Source: Myotis daubentonii (lineage: Eukaryota > Chordata > Mammalia > Chiroptera > Vespertilionidae). Taken from it: a stretch of 64,000 nucleotides of DNA. Below the pieces are notes generated by a model. The model saw nothing but the letters and a program-made list of their open reading frames with translations. It was not told the DNA's origin and searched no databases. This document shows, one piece after another, positions 14,573 through 28,763 of this stretch (its first letter is position 1; every line of letters begins with the position of its first letter). The stretch lies in NCBI RefSeq assembly GCF_963259705.1, contig NC_081840.1, positions 149,517,549-149,581,548 of the forward strand. Reading direction: 5' to 3'. The position numbers and the translations under genes are program-made.

Positions 14573-14790
14573 GCCCTGACTGGTTTGGCTCAGTGGATGG
14601 AGCGACGGCCTGTGGACTGAAGGGTCCCAGGTTCGATTCCGGTCAAGGGCATGTACCTTGGTTGCGGGCACATCCCCAATAGGGGGTGTGCAGGAGGCAG
14701 CTGATCGATGTTTCTCTCTCATCGACGTTTCTAACTCTCTATCCCTCTCCCTTCCTCTCTGTAAAAAATCAATACAAATATTTTTTTAAA
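14573..14790 (+). mobile_element. Young VES-type SINE with 14-bp target duplication
   Basis: The duplication AAAATCTCTGAGAG lies at 14559-14572 and 14791-14804. The head is GCCCTGACTGGTTTGGCTCA with B box GGTTCGATTCC. The body and tail match the other young copies. Confidence 0.93.
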
Positions 14791-14994
14791 AAAATCTCTG
14801 AGAGAACTTGAGCTGTGGCCCATTAATATCCAACAGTTTAAAAGTGTGTGCTAGGCTTTGATAGTTAATGTCTATAACCAAAGATAGCTAGAACGAAAAC
14901 AGATGCCAGGACAGCCTGGAATCACTTCATAGCCCTGCTGTCTCTTGCCTGGCCAGTTCTAGAGTAGCTTTCAGAGGTGCATGTGGCTTGTATA

Positions 14995-15195
14995 GTAGGA
15001 AGAACGTAGGCTTTGAAATCCATCATTTGCATGGAACCTGCCATTCACTAGCTGAGTGACCTGGCCCAAATTACTTAACCCCATTTTGAGCCTCACTTTC
15101 CTCATCTGTAAAATGGGAACAGGCCATCAAAAATAAGCAACAGTGTCCAGCACAGTGTCAAACACATAAGGCGCTTAACAAATGTTAGATCCTTT
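14995..15195 (+). mobile_element. MIR SINE relic
   Basis: It contains the MIR core: CACTAGCTGAGTGACCTGG, TTACTTAACC, CTTTCCTCATCTGTAAAATG, and the 3' part GGCGCTTAACAAATGTTAG. It is an ancient mammal-wide element in sense orientation. Confidence 0.75.
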
Positions 15196-15457
15196 CCCTC
15201 CCATCTCTGAAAGTGACCAACTCCAGGTAGAACTAGGGCAGCATCAAGATATTCTGGGGCTTTGTCTAATGTTTCTTCCATGCGGCCCCTTTCTACCATG
15301 GGGTCTGGTATCAGTTCTCTCTGTTTTCATTCCGTGGAGTCCTTTTGGAATAAGGCGGCTGCATGAATAGATAGATAGCGGGCCCAGGCTCAAGGGAGGA
15401 CATTCCTACCAAGTGAGCATCACAAAATATTTTTTAAGTTTATTTTTTAAGTTTTCG

Positions 15458-15479
15458 CCCCCCCCCCCCCCCCCCCCCC
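15458..15479. repeat. C22 homopolymer
   Basis: 22 consecutive C residues followed by G. The length in an assembly may be unreliable. Confidence 0.95.
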
Positions 15480-15719
15480 GTGAAGAATAATAAAACAAAG
15501 CAAAACAAAAAATAGAACTGCCATTCTTCGCAGGATCCGCACAGTTTGTGGAAGCGCTCAGTCCCAGTAGATGGCAGCATTGTTTCACGTACTTCCCTCC
15601 GGAGGTTCAGCGAGCCAGTCGCTGGTGGTTAATTCTAGTAAGTTTCACTGGCGAACTGGCAGGGAAGGGTTGAATGTTTGATTCAGCCCCTCCATTTAGT
15701 TTCTCCCCTTTGAAGACAG

Positions 15720-17299
<1,580 letters not shown>

Positions 17300-17735
17300 A
17301 TCCCAGTGTAGAGGTTAAGGGCATGGGCTCTAGAATCATACTGCACGGGTTCAATTCCTAGTTCACGTTTAATTAACATTGGGAGCCGGTGTGGCTCAGT
17401 TGGGTGGCCGTCGTCCCATGCACCGAAGGGCTGCCAGTTCGATTCTTTGTTGGGCCATGTGCCTGGGTTTTGGAGGCAGCCAATTGATGTTTCACTCTCA
17501 CATCAATGTTTGTCTCTCTTTCTCTCTCTCTCCTTTCCTCTCTCTCTAAAAATCAATTTCAAAAATCTTTAACTAACACCAGACATGTTATCTAATCTTT
17601 ATATTCATTAATTTCCTTTGCTATACATGGGAACAAGAATAGTACGTGAGAGTTACTGTGGGATTGAGTTAATCTAAGTAAAGCATTTAGTGTAGGTCTG
17701 GCATTTAGGACCTATCTGTTGTTATTATTACGTTT
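17300..17735 (+). mobile_element. MIR SINE relic split by a VES SINE
   Basis: The MIR 5' part (AGAGGTTAAGGGCATGGGCT, GGTTCAATTCC) lies at 17300-17387. The later MIR part (TTATCTAATC..., ATGGGAACAAGAATAGTACG, AAAGCATTTAGTGTAGG) resumes at about 17571. The intervening VES copy accounts for the split. Confidence 0.55.
17388..17570 (+). mobile_element. VES-type SINE (older copy) inside a MIR
   Basis: The head is GAGCCGGTGTGGCTCAGTTG, the body includes TGGAGGCAGCCAATTGATG, and the tail is CT-rich ending in AAAAATCAATTTC. Confidence 0.8.
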
Positions 17736-18527
17736 TTCCATGAACTGTAATCTTCCCCCAGAGGGTCACATGTTCCAAACCCTTTTCTATTGCAAGACAC
17801 AAGATTCTCAGGCACGACTTGAATTTTTAACCAGTGGCCCATCAGTAACCACTGTTTTCCGGTATTCAAACATGATTCCAGATGTCTGTGGGAAGAATAT
17901 TGAATAAGCAGTGCTTCGCCCCATTGGACAGAATGCCAGAAGAAAGATAGATGCTTGGCAAATAATAGTGTAGACAAAATTGGGAGCGAGAAACTTAAGG
18001 TTATGTGAGCCATGATTATCAAATAATTTTTCTTATTCTATGCGCTATGGCATAGTAATATGTTTTATGTCCCACTGATGTGCTTCAGAGCTCTGGATTG
18101 AAAGCCAGGGGCAGATGGCTGGCTTTTCTTACTTAGGATTCAAAGACCAGCTCAGCTGAAAGATGACTGGAGACTTTAAGAATGTCTTTGGCCTCTGACC
18201 CCTGTGTACCTAAAACCAAAAAACGGATAAGGACTACTCCTTCAAAAAGAAAACTTATCAGAAGTCTTTTTTTTTTTTTCTTTCCTTATTGCTGAAATGC
18301 ATCCGAAGTTGTGAAGTTTTTTCCTGAACAAAGGTATGGTTACTTACCGAGCAGTTCTGGCCTGTGGAACTGCTTACCGCACCACAAATTTTCAGCTATG
18401 TTCTTGACTGCATTTGTATAGCAGCTATATCGATTCTGAGAAGATCAAATTAGAACTGTCAGTCTAAATATTGCCATGTCACTAAAATATGCCAATAAAT
18501 ACAGCTCTGGCTTTGAGTTATTTACTT
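17736..18527. other. EGF intron, no recognised feature
   Basis: No repeat or exon is recognised. Confidence 0.4.
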
Positions 18528-18690
18528 ATTTATTTAGAAAGAGAGAAAGAGAGAGATTTGTTGTTCCACTTATTTATGCATTCGGTGGTTGATTCTTGTA
18601 TGTGCCCTGACCAGGGATCAAACCCATAACCTTGGTGTATTGGGATGATGCTCTAACTAACTGAACCAACCAAGCTACCCAGCCAGGGCT
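18528..18690 (-). mobile_element. Old tRNA-derived SINE
   Basis: The minus strand reads GAGCCCTGGCTGGGTAGCTT ... GGTTAGAGCATCATCCC ... TTTGATCCCTGGTCAGGGCA, a tRNA-like SINE head, ending in a GA/TC-rich tail. It is older and shorter than the VES copies. Confidence 0.65.
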
Positions 18691-19336
18691 CTTAGCTTTG
18701 AGATTTTACAATAGACACACTAAGTGCCTTTCTTTAAAGATTCAGTTATTCCTTACTTTGTACCAGTCCTTGCCTGTCTTGTCTAGATTGTTTGATACTA
18801 TTGGTCTTGTATATCTCTCAAAAGATGGTTTGTGAAACTAACTAGTTTCTGAAGTATTGGATTATTACTTTATAACAACAGGAAGTATTCTGTGACAAAC
18901 TGTAGCTCTGTCACGTTGGAATTGATTACATTAGCCACTTGCTTCATGCCTTTGCTTAATGCCTTTGATTAAAAATAATAAGCCCACACCCTTTCCTGGA
19001 TGGAAGCCTCGGTTACAGCGAATTCGCAGCTCCTGAGACGGGGCTTTCACAGCAGCGCCTACCTTCCTGCTGCCCTTGCTCAGACGCCCAGGCAGACCTA
19101 TCGGGCACAGGGTGCCCTACTACACGGAATTAGGCTGCGGCAGGCCCAAGACGGCGTGCTGCTTTGGACTCCCGGGGCTGGCTGGTGGTCTGCACCACTG
19201 CATTTCCTCACCCGCACCGCCCCCTCCCCCTTCACTCTACGGCTGCTCCGTATATCATACACCCCTCTCTCCCCCTTGGGAGGCACTGCTTTGAGGACAG
19301 GGATCTCACCTTAGTTCTAGATCTCCCTTCCTCCCC
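18691..19336. other. EGF intron, no recognised repeat
   Basis: The stretch 19000-19260 is CpG-containing and has several overlapping short open frames, but no protein or repeat signature. Confidence 0.4.
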
Positions 19337-19680
19337 CTCCCTCCAGTGCATGGCATCATGCATTATAGAGACTTTCTTTCCCCCTAGTGCATGACACCAT
19401 GCATTGTACAGACTCCCTTTCCCCCTAGAGCAGCGGTTCTCAACCTGTGGGTCGCGACCCCTTGGGCGGTCAAACGACCCTTTCATAGGGGTCGCCTAAG
19501 ACCATCCTGCATATCAGATATTTACATTACGATTCATAACAGCATCAGCATTACAGTTATGAAGTAGCAACGAAAACAATTTTATGGTTGGGTCACAACA
19601 TGAGGAACTGTATTTAAAGGGCCAGAAGGTGGAGAACCACTGCACTAGAGCATGACACCATGCACTGTATAGACTCAGCG
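19337..19680. repeat. Three-unit 41-bp tandem repeat interrupted by SPIN
   Basis: Units contain GTGCATG(A/G)CA(C/T)CATGCA and CCCTTTCCCC-like ends. Two units lie at about 19337-19378 and 19379-19422. A third (CATGACACCATGCACTGTAT) lies directly after the hAT element at about 19643-19680. Confidence 0.7.
19431..19642 (+). mobile_element. SPIN-type hAT non-autonomous transposon
   Basis: The ends CAGCGGTTCTCAACCT and AGGTGGAGAACCACTG form an inverted repeat (14 of 16). The flanking 8-bp duplication is CCCTAGAG (19423-19430) and CACTAGAG (19643-19650), 7 of 8. The interior (GGTCGCGACCCC, GGGGTCGCCTAAGACCATCC, TGAAGTAGCAACGAAAACAA) matches my memory of SPIN (SPace INvaders), a hAT family that entered several tetrapod lineages, including vesper bats, by horizontal transfer. 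Confidence 0.85.
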
Positions 19681-20009
19681 CTAAATTTTTTTCAGCCAAA
19701 TACATATTTATAAAACTGAATTTGGAGGTAGGAGGCCTAGTCTAGTTCCTGGCTTGGCAACTATGATACGATGTGCTCTTGGGCCTCCACTCCCCGTGTT
19801 CTTGCCTGTAATGCCTGTGAGCAGAAGGCTGCAGTGAGCCAGTGGAGGGAGCCAGGCGTCGTGTGACTGTGACCAGCCCCTGGGCTGCCCTAGTTAGCGG
19901 GGTGCCTTGGGTGGTCACGCTGTCTTCCGGCCCCACTGGCTTCACTTATGAAATGGAGCTGATATAGTGTGTCACGCGATTGCTGTGAAACTATTTCCAT
20001 AGATTGCCC

Positions 20010-20130
20010 TCCTCCCCACCAAGGTGTAGATCCGTTAAGGTAGAGATGTTTTGTTGTTGTTTTGGGGGGTTGCTATATCTCCAGTCCTAGGACGGTGCCT
20101 AGGATGTAGTTAGTATTCAATAAATTCATG
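20010..20130 (+). mobile_element. L2/MIR-type 3' end relic
   Basis: The phrase CTATATCTCCAGTCCTAGGA, then GTGCCTAGGATGTAGTTAG and TATTCAATAAATTCATGG follows the familiar L2-type 3' end (cagtgcctagcacatagtag, caataaat). Confidence 0.5.
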
Positions 20131-20380
20131 GCTCCCTCCCCATTTCCATTTTACGCCTCCCCCCCCACACCCCACCCCCACCCCCATCTCACAGCACCTT
20201 GGAAAAAGTGAAACATCATCTGGAAAGTTCTGCAGAAAGTAAGGGCTTAAAAACCCCAAGTTGTCTTTCTAGTTTTTTAATGTTTCATCTCCCCCATGCA
20301 TTTTAAGTACCTAAATTGCAGTAGCAAACGTAGTCATCCCTGACCGTCCCTGAGTGGGCTACTGTTTTGTGTTGTATTGA

Positions 20381-20530
<150 letters not shown>

Positions 20531-20650
20531 TGACCAAAGTGCATGAAGCAAGAAATTGGCTTTATACTAATCCCAGCTCAGTCTTTCTAATTCTTCTGAT
20601 CTAGCTTCCAGCGGGTGTTAATGTGATAGCCGACACCACAATACCTGGGC

Positions 20651-20700
20651 GGGGGGGGGGGGAGGGGGGGGTTGGGGGGGTCCTGGTTGGGCTGGGGGGA
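20651..20700 (+). repeat. G-rich intronic tract (potential G-quadruplex)
   Basis: Runs of 13, 8, 7 and 6 G separated by short loops lie on the EGF sense strand, about 125 bp after the donor at 20525. It could fold as a G-quadruplex in the pre-mRNA. No function is shown. Confidence 0.6.
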
Positions 20701-22260
20701 TTCTGCCCTAAAGTAAAGTAATCCAACAGGCTACAGTAGTGCCATACTTTAATTGCACAAGAAACTTACAGAACGTTTCTTTTGATCATGCAGTTTTTTC
20801 CTATAACCTGGATTTTGATGTGTGTATGAAAAGTCTTTCCCAATTGTAGGTGATCCTCTTCAGATGGATGTCTTAAAAACCCAAGGGTATTCTCCTAATT
20901 TTCTGCCTATTTCTTTCCTCACAAACATTTTAAATCCCTGAACTGCAGCAGCAAAATAGTTGCCAGGCTTAGCAAATAAAAAATACGGTCCACCTAGTTC
21001 CATTCATACTAATACTGAAAGTTCAAATTTAAATTCAAATTTAACCGGTTGTCCTATTTTTTATCTGGCAACCCTATGGATTCAAGTTCAAAATGCTTCC
21101 CGGATGACCCACTTCAGTAATTGATCTTCGAACACTAGAGGGCAGCCTTGAGACAAGCTAAACGTTTGAAACTTGGTATTTTTGTTCCCAGAAACCTCAG
21201 AGATGACTTGACTGGTTCACTGTGTGCTGTTGGTATTATTGGTGGGATAGATTGTGGAAGAGGCTGGAATATATGGCAGTCCATGGGGGATTGAAACCTG
21301 TGGGCAAACAGGGAAACGTTAATTGGGAGAGCTTATGAGAGGCAAAGGCACATTTTGGAGCCCTTCCCATATCACTTTGCCTGTTTCCCTGCCTCCACCT
21401 CATGTGCGTTCCCGGAGGATAGCTTTCCTGCAGTTACACTTTTCACCGCTAAGTGGTCATCTGCCCTGACTATACTATCATCCAGCGTATACTGATTTTG
21501 TGGTTGAACCGGAGTATAGAAATACAATTAGAAATGTGGGTTCTAGCCTGACTGACCCTCACAGCAAATGGAGGTCTAACTTTCAGCAGGTCACGTACCC
21601 CCTGCCTCCTCTTCAGGACTCCAAGGGGTTTGGGTTCGACGAGCTCTAAGATTCCTGTCTCTAGAGATTCCGTAAGTGTGTGATTCTGGGTGCACTTCGC
21701 TATAGAATGTCCTCAGTTCTTCGAGGCCTTGTGACTTCTAAGTCCACAGGTTGCGCTTGTCAGTCTATATGGTTTTTCATTCAGGTTTTGAGTAGCAAGT
21801 TTAATTCACCTGACTTAACTCAGGGAGAGGAGACACAATCGTATCTTTTTAAGAAATCAAAAACACTTGCCGTTGCCAGGAGCAGCCTGTTGTCATGAGC
21901 AGCTTGTTGGTTGGTGGACGGGGGTGTGGGGGTGGGGGACGGGGGCTCCCAAACTCAGTCGCCATCACCAGATGTCAGTGAGAGCGGGACAGAGCTGAGC
22001 ACACAAACGAGGAGGAGCAGCTGCAGAAACAAATCTGGTTCTGTCAGCTGCCATCCATGTCTCAGCCCAGGATTCAGAGACCTGTGTTCTGCTCACAGGG
22101 AGACATGTGGTTGGAAATTTTGCAGTGCAGAAGGCTGAGTTTTGACTGGAGCTGGAAATAATGGGCATACCCCCATAACAGTGGGTCACAGATTGATTTT
22201 GCAAAATGTTGTTTCAGGGAGTCCATTCATGACAAGGAGAGGGATTAGTGTTGTGGGAAA
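20701..22260. other. EGF intron, no recognised feature
   Basis: No repeat or exon is recognised. Confidence 0.4.
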
Positions 22261-22539
22261 TCTATACTAATAAAAAGGTAATATGCTATTAGACCAGATC
22301 GACCAGACATCTTCCAGATGTCCGACTTCCTTCCGGAAAAGCCAAGGTGGCGGGGGCCGAGGCAGAGGCGGTTAGGGGCGAGATCAGGCTGGCAGGGGAG
22401 GGCAGTTGGGGGTGATCAGGCCGGCAGGCGAGCAGTTAGGAGCCAGCGGTCCTGGATTGTGAGAGGGATGTCCGACTGCCGGTTTAGGGCTGATCCCTGT
22501 GGGGTTCCAGATTGGAGAGGGTGCAAGCCAGGCTTCTAG
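22261..22539 (+). mobile_element. Non-autonomous Helitron (HeliBat type)
   Basis: It starts TCTATACTAATAAAAAGG and ends AGGCTTCTAG, between A (22260) and T (22540). The GACATCTTCCAGATGTCCGA hairpin-like motif near the 5' end is shared with the copy at 47935. It lies in an EGF intron in sense orientation. Confidence 0.88.
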
Positions 22540-23545
22540 TAATAGAATAGAAACACGTGTTCAGGGGATATACTCTTCCATGATCAACATTTCTCTCCCG
22601 AATCAACTCCACTCATCATTCCTTTCTATACTTTTCTCAAAACCTGAGCAAGGTTTTTCCATTCCCTTTTCCTCCTTGTATTTCCGAGTTATGGGCTTCT
22701 TCTTGTGTAGGGCTCATTTCTGAACCAATGGAGCTTGATTAGCCAAAACCTTGGGCAGTCCCTCCTTTGAATCACTGATCCATAAGGAAGGACTTTGCCA
22801 AACTGCATCCTTTATTCTGGGGCCTAAAGTCACTTCTTTTCTTTCCTTTTATCATTGATCTATTTTAATATTCAATATATGAGGTGTGAATGTGAGCCAG
22901 TGACCTCTGATCAGCCCCCATTGCAAGTGCCACACCAATTGTGGATAATACAAATAATAACAGAGATAATAATTTTGTTGCCCAAAAAGAAATGTTACTT
23001 TCTGTGCCTGCCTTTTAGAATTCTGGTTCCCACACTGTTCAACCATGAAAAAGCATTTGGTGGATTCCTGCAAATAGTATTTGCACTCTTAGTTATTACT
23101 ACCCATGCATGACTCCAATTACTCAGAACTTGGTAGCATAGTTAAATGAATTTTATTATGCACACAACACGTTTGAAAAGTTGGAGCACATCTTATAGGA
23201 GATATTATTTTTTCTGGCCTATTGGCAATGCTTAGAACACTTAGGGATTCTTGGGTTGATTAAAGTAAAGCATGACCCAAAACTTGGGATTCTGGAATTA
23301 GGATAGATCGTTCAGTAAAGATATTGATAGGGCCTGGTTGCTTTAATAGAGAGTAACATCAAGTTTCAAATTGAACTAAACTTCTCATTCATTAGCCAGG
23401 GAAATAAATTTGACAGGACCTTTCCTTCAGCTTTCCACTTCCATAGTATGAACATGAGAAGCCGTAGCCTCTGATTTCATGCACGCTGAGATAATGTATG
23501 AACTATAACGATGTCCTCTCTCTCCCTCCCTTTTATTCTCTGCAG
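22540..23545. other. EGF intron, no recognised feature
   Basis: No repeat is recognised before the pyrimidine tract and acceptor at 23545. Confidence 0.4.
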
Positions 23546-23621
23546 TTTGTGGTTCTAAAGGAACACCAGAATCTCGGGGCTGGGAATCGACCTGTGGCCC
23601 CCCTGGACGGCCAGGCAGCAG
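23546..23621 (+). CDS. EGF: EGF exon (human exon 23 equivalent), cytoplasmic tail
   Basis: This small 76-bp exon has acceptor TTCTCTGCAG ending at 23545 and donor GTGTTGG from 23622. It opens in phase 0 and closes in phase 1 (G|GG, Gly). It encodes FVVLKEHQNLGAGNRPVAPL then DGQAA, matching human FVVIKEHQDL...DGQAAD, with one residue apparently missing before the join. The donor GTGTTG is weak. If it is not used, the frame stays open for about 20 more codons and ends at a stop at 23678-23680, which would shorten the tail. The reading used here is the spliced one, because the last exon then continues in frame with clear similarity to human EGF. Confidence 0.93.
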
Positions 23622-24977
23622 GTGTTGGCCTGTTTACCTCCCTGGAGTCTGGTGAATGGTTATCTTTACCTTCCTCCTGAATGTTTTTCTGAATGTGAAA
23701 AGTGTCATTTAAGCCCAGAAGCAAGAGTTAAATTGGATAAGCTATGTGAGCCGCTGGCTGTATTGGAATGCCCCCGAGCTTCAGAGAAAGATATTTGGAC
23801 TGGATTCCTGCCTTAGATGTGAGGTTACCATGGTCTCAAATCCCTGGTCACATAGCAGTCTGCTAGGTCACGTTGAGCGAGCGCACGATGAGTTGACTCA
23901 TTTTGAGTTAGGTTGGGTTTTGTGGTCATTCTTGGGGTTTGGGTGTATAGTGGTAGTTGTCGGCATAGTTCCAGGGACATTGCCAATGGATCTAAGAAAA
24001 TGCGTTCCATGGGAAAGGTTCCTGTATAGTTAGGTTGATGAGGGGGTTCTCCCAGGGAACGGGGAGTATTCAAGTCTTATCAGGGCTAGCCTTCAGCTGC
24101 AAGCCTGGACGTCTAGGAAGTTCATCCAAGCCACTGGGAGAGGGGCCACAGATCAATCCAGGTCCTCAGGCTGCTCTGGAACTCAACCCGCCTCAGGTAG
24201 AGATGGAGTTAGATACACGTTGACATAATGCCTTTGACAAGAGTTGTATTTTGATCAACTTCTGGGGTTTCAGTCTCAGATATCAAAGTTCTGTTTCGTA
24301 TCTCAGAGAACAAGGCTGAATATACTTTGTATCATAAGCTTTGAGAAAGGTTCAGAGAAACTTTGAGCGAACAAAAACAGTTCCTCTGCTAGCGTTTCAG
24401 CTGCACTTACATTTTCTGATATTTGCCCTTCACAAATATGCTTATTACCATACTCTCCTCCTCAGATTTCTTTGTAGAGAGTACATAGGCTTCTTATTTT
24501 TAAAAACTTACTCTAAACTTACCTCTCATACATATGTTGCCATGGAACCCAATTCAGTTGAACTTTACTTCATAATATCCAGAGGAACACCCTGGATATT
24601 AAGGTACACTTAGGAAGTGACAATTAAAATTATGGTAAATATGATCGTGCTGTATGTACTGTTCCCAGTGTTGTTGCCTGGATAATGAAAACATTCACCA
24701 TTTTCAAAAGTTGCTTTGATTTTGTTGTTATTCGTAGCATTAGTAGAAAGTAATAGAATATCTTATAGTTACATTCTACTTTTTCTTGAAGAGCTAAAAA
24801 TACATAATTCTTTGTTACAAAGGTAATCCACTCTAGAGGCACATATATTATGATTTTGTAAGTTAACCAATAGCACAACGATTTGACCATAACATGGTTA
24901 AACTCAGGAAAGAGCTAAGGACTCGGCTGAGTACTCAGGAATAGGTTAGAATATTTCTCTTTTGGGTCACTCGATTG
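23622..24977. other. EGF intron, no recognised feature
   Basis: No repeat or exon is recognised. Confidence 0.4.
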
Positions 24978-25212
24978 CAGTGATGGCGAACCTATGACAT
25001 GCATGTCAGAGGTGACACGCGAACTCATTTTTTTGGTTGATTTTTCTTTGTTAAATGGCATTTAAATATACAAAATAAATATCAAAAATATAAATCTTTG
25101 TCTTACTATGGTTGCAAAGATCAAAAAATTTCTATATGTGACATGGCACCAGAGTTAAGTTAGGGTTTTTCAAAATGCTGACACACCGAGCTCAAAAGGT
25201 TCGCCATCACTG
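24978..25212 (+). mobile_element. hAT-type non-autonomous transposon (235 bp)
   Basis: The terminal inverted repeat CAGTGATGGCGAACCT is perfect over 16 bp at the two ends. The flanking 8-bp duplication CTCGATTG (24970-24977) / CTCTATTG (25213-25220) differs at one base. The interior is AT-rich without coding sequence. The low divergence of the ends suggests a fairly recent DNA-transposon insertion, as known for vesper bats. I do not assert the family name. Confidence 0.85.
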
Positions 25213-25220
25213 CTCTATTG

Positions 25221-26006
<786 letters not shown>

Positions 26007-26810
26007 AAACTGGAAGTTGAAGAAGAACACTGTATGTGTGGACGGTAATACTTCGTTTCAAAAGAAGAGGGAAAGAAAATACACGTCTGACTCCTCAATC
26101 TCTACAACTAATCACCGGCTCCGCATCCTGGAAGCAAATATGAATTGTGTTTTTGCTTCTTCCTTCAAGTAGCCCTGCTCCGGATTTTCACATCAGAGTA
26201 ACTGGGAGAACCACTAGATAACTCATTAGAAACCAAACGGGGACAGTGTTGCTTTATAAATTGTGTGGTCTTCAATAATCAATACAGATACATTCTTTTT
26301 CCCCCTGCAGCCCCAGAAGAAATCTGGGGTTGAAGCAGGCAATCACACAGGTTTGGCCAGTTATAATGTAATTGGACAGAACATTCAGCGCAATCTCATG
26401 AAATGGTTAGAATATTAAAATTACTGTTATGATACACTGCAGGCATTTAATTTATCACTATTTAACTTACCCATGCTGGTAATTTTGAGAACGAATTATG
26501 ATAAATTAATGAAAGGTGTGCTCATTTAGAATCTGATTTCCTCAGAATTAGATGACTTATTTTTCTATCTAAAAATCTTCAAATGAAAATGTTACCCAAC
26601 AGACCTCAGTGTTTCTTAGGCATTGCTGTCCTCTCCCCCTCACAAGTTTTTTCTAATGAAAATGATAAATTTGCCCTGTATGTGTTTGCACATAATTTTA
26701 CTTATTTTCAAATGTGAGATTGTAAGCAAATTGCCAGATTTATTTTCATTATGAACAGCAATTGATTTCTTCTAATTATTTAAATAAAATCACTGTAAAA
26801 CATAAACACT
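26007..26810 (+). other. EGF: EGF 3' untranslated region
   Basis: The sequence after the stop codon runs about 800 bases to the first canonical poly(A) signal, close to the 3' UTR length I recall for human EGF. It is AT-rich and free of recognisable repeats. An acceptor-like pyrimidine tract plus CAG lies at about 26291-26310, but nothing suggests that it is used. The exact cleavage site cannot be read from the sequence. Longer forms are possible, since another AATAAA lies at about 28032. Confidence 0.7.
26783..26788 (+). promoter_or_regulatory. EGF: EGF poly(A) signal AATAAA
   Basis: This is a canonical AATAAA in an A/T-rich context, followed within 40 bases by a T/G-containing stretch (GTATTGTATG). 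It is the first full hexamer that follows the EGF stop at a plausible distance. Confidence 0.65.
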
Positions 26811-28740
26811 GTATTGTATGCCTGGTTAAATAAGTTACAGTCTGTGGGCATGTTAGAGTTGAATCAAAGTGATTCGCTAAGCTTGCTATTGTTACGCCTT
26901 TAGAAAAACTAAAATTTCTTTAACTTTATAAAGTAAATTTTCACAAGGTGTTCTAAATAAGTACCATTCTTGCAGTCCAGGCATCGTTAGTACAATTGAC
27001 ACAACCTAACACAGGAAATGGATGTTGTTCAGGGCTTTGGATTGTTTAGTTCCTACATTAACTAGTCTTTGTTCTCCTTGTTTCTTTCTTTCTTTGTTTC
27101 TTTTTTTTTCTTCAATTCCTTGGACTTTGGTTGTACAAGAAGTCAGCATAAAAATGAATTTATGTACATCTTTTCAAGTGTATAGCCCTTAGAAACTTTG
27201 CTAAAGATTGGTGGTGGGGAGGATAACTTATGTTAGCTACATATTCAGTATGACCCTTTCCCCACTTAATTTAGATTTTTCTCTATTCAGTTTTGCTTTA
27301 GTTGGTAGTTTGGATGAGAAAACCTGTCTTATTTCTGAGTAAACTGACCTCAGAAGAACAATAGTCATAATTTCCCCAGTTATGGGAAAATTATATTCCT
27401 AAGTGTGAATATTTTTTCTTTCAAAAATGAGCATTTTTGGAGCTTTAAGGGTTTAGATTACTTTTTTTTAAATTTTAGTACCTCATTCTTTTGGGATTTC
27501 AAAGATAACTAAAGAGATGATATACGACCACAATCGCTCATAACATAGTGTTATATTTGAACCAGAAAATCCCTGTTTCTTTTGAGCTTTTCAATGAATG
27601 TGATACTTCATACACCGGGGTCCTGGCAAATCCTTGACCAGGTTCGAACCCCAGCTCTATCCCGGATCAGAGTAAACAAACGGTTTTCTATTCTTTAGTC
27701 GACTAATCACCATGGAGTTGTAGCTTCCTTCTTGTGTTTAAAGAAATATCCTCCTTTTACCATTTAGTTTTGGAAAGAACATTTTCATCTAAGATATTTG
27801 ATTTGCATTTTTTCCAGACTGAATAGCCTTAGATCCTGTCATTCATAATCTCATGGTGCATAATGCCTGATAGTGATTCTATTTGACTAAATGTCACCCA
27901 CCACATTTACAATGAGCATTTTGCCCACCTTTCTACCACCTCATGAAGGCTTAGTACACCTCATTCAGTTGATACTTTATGGTTTTAGTTCCTCCTATTA
28001 GCCTTGATTTTCACTGATATCCTTTTCCTATGAATAAAGGATAATTGTGTGATAATTGAAAATATGTTAAAAGCATTAAATAATTTCTTCAAAAAACAAC
28101 CCGAACCCAAATCAAACAAAGAAAATGGGAGAAAGGGAAAATATCTGGTCAACTTAAGTGTGTGTGACGGTTAAGGTTGCATTTTTGTCTTGTTTTACTT
28201 TTTCTTTCTTCTTTATTGAAATCCTCAGGCGAGAAGGGCTTCTTGGCGTTGTTTTCATCCTGTGCTCCTTAGCTCCGGGCTCGCCTGAAGCAGAGCACTT
28301 TTCTGTTCAGAAGCTGGCAAGGGTTTCTGCCGCTTGTGGTCATGGGCTAGGAACAGCACAGCTCAGTAGGAAAATCTGATAATGATTAACATAAGATTAA
28401 ATATGCATCACATGTCTGAAACAGACTTGAGAAAGCATAGAAATTTCTAAATAGGAAAATTTCCTAGTTGGTGATCATTCCCCCCGCCCCCCACTGAATA
28501 CTTGGCCCTTCTGATGTGGCCCAATTCTCATCTCTGGTAGACCAGAAGCGAAGTTCAGATGTGTCCCACTCAACAAGGAAGGCTTCAGCAAGCTTTCTAA
28601 ACTAAGAACTGTAAATCCCAGGTTAATACCTAAATTATTTGGATTCTTTTTTTCATTTATATCATTCATCTGCCAAAATAATGGAACCATAGTAAAATTG
28701 CTATTATTCTAAATCTTTAGGAAATCATTTTGGCCAGTGA
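26811..28740. other. Intergenic, no recognised feature
   Basis: AT-rich sequence downstream of the EGF poly(A) signal. There is an AATAAA at about 28032. No coding or repeat signature is recognised. Confidence 0.4.
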
Positions 28741-28763
28741 GTCAAGTGGTTGCACCGTGGTTT

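Noticed and set aside
13960..14722. Overlapping minus-strand frames of 185 and 113 codons
   Set aside because: They extend into a VES SINE and a target duplication and have no domain signature.
26291..26312. Acceptor-like pyrimidine tract plus CAG in the EGF 3' UTR
   Set aside because: There is no matching downstream coding frame or donor that would make it a real exon.
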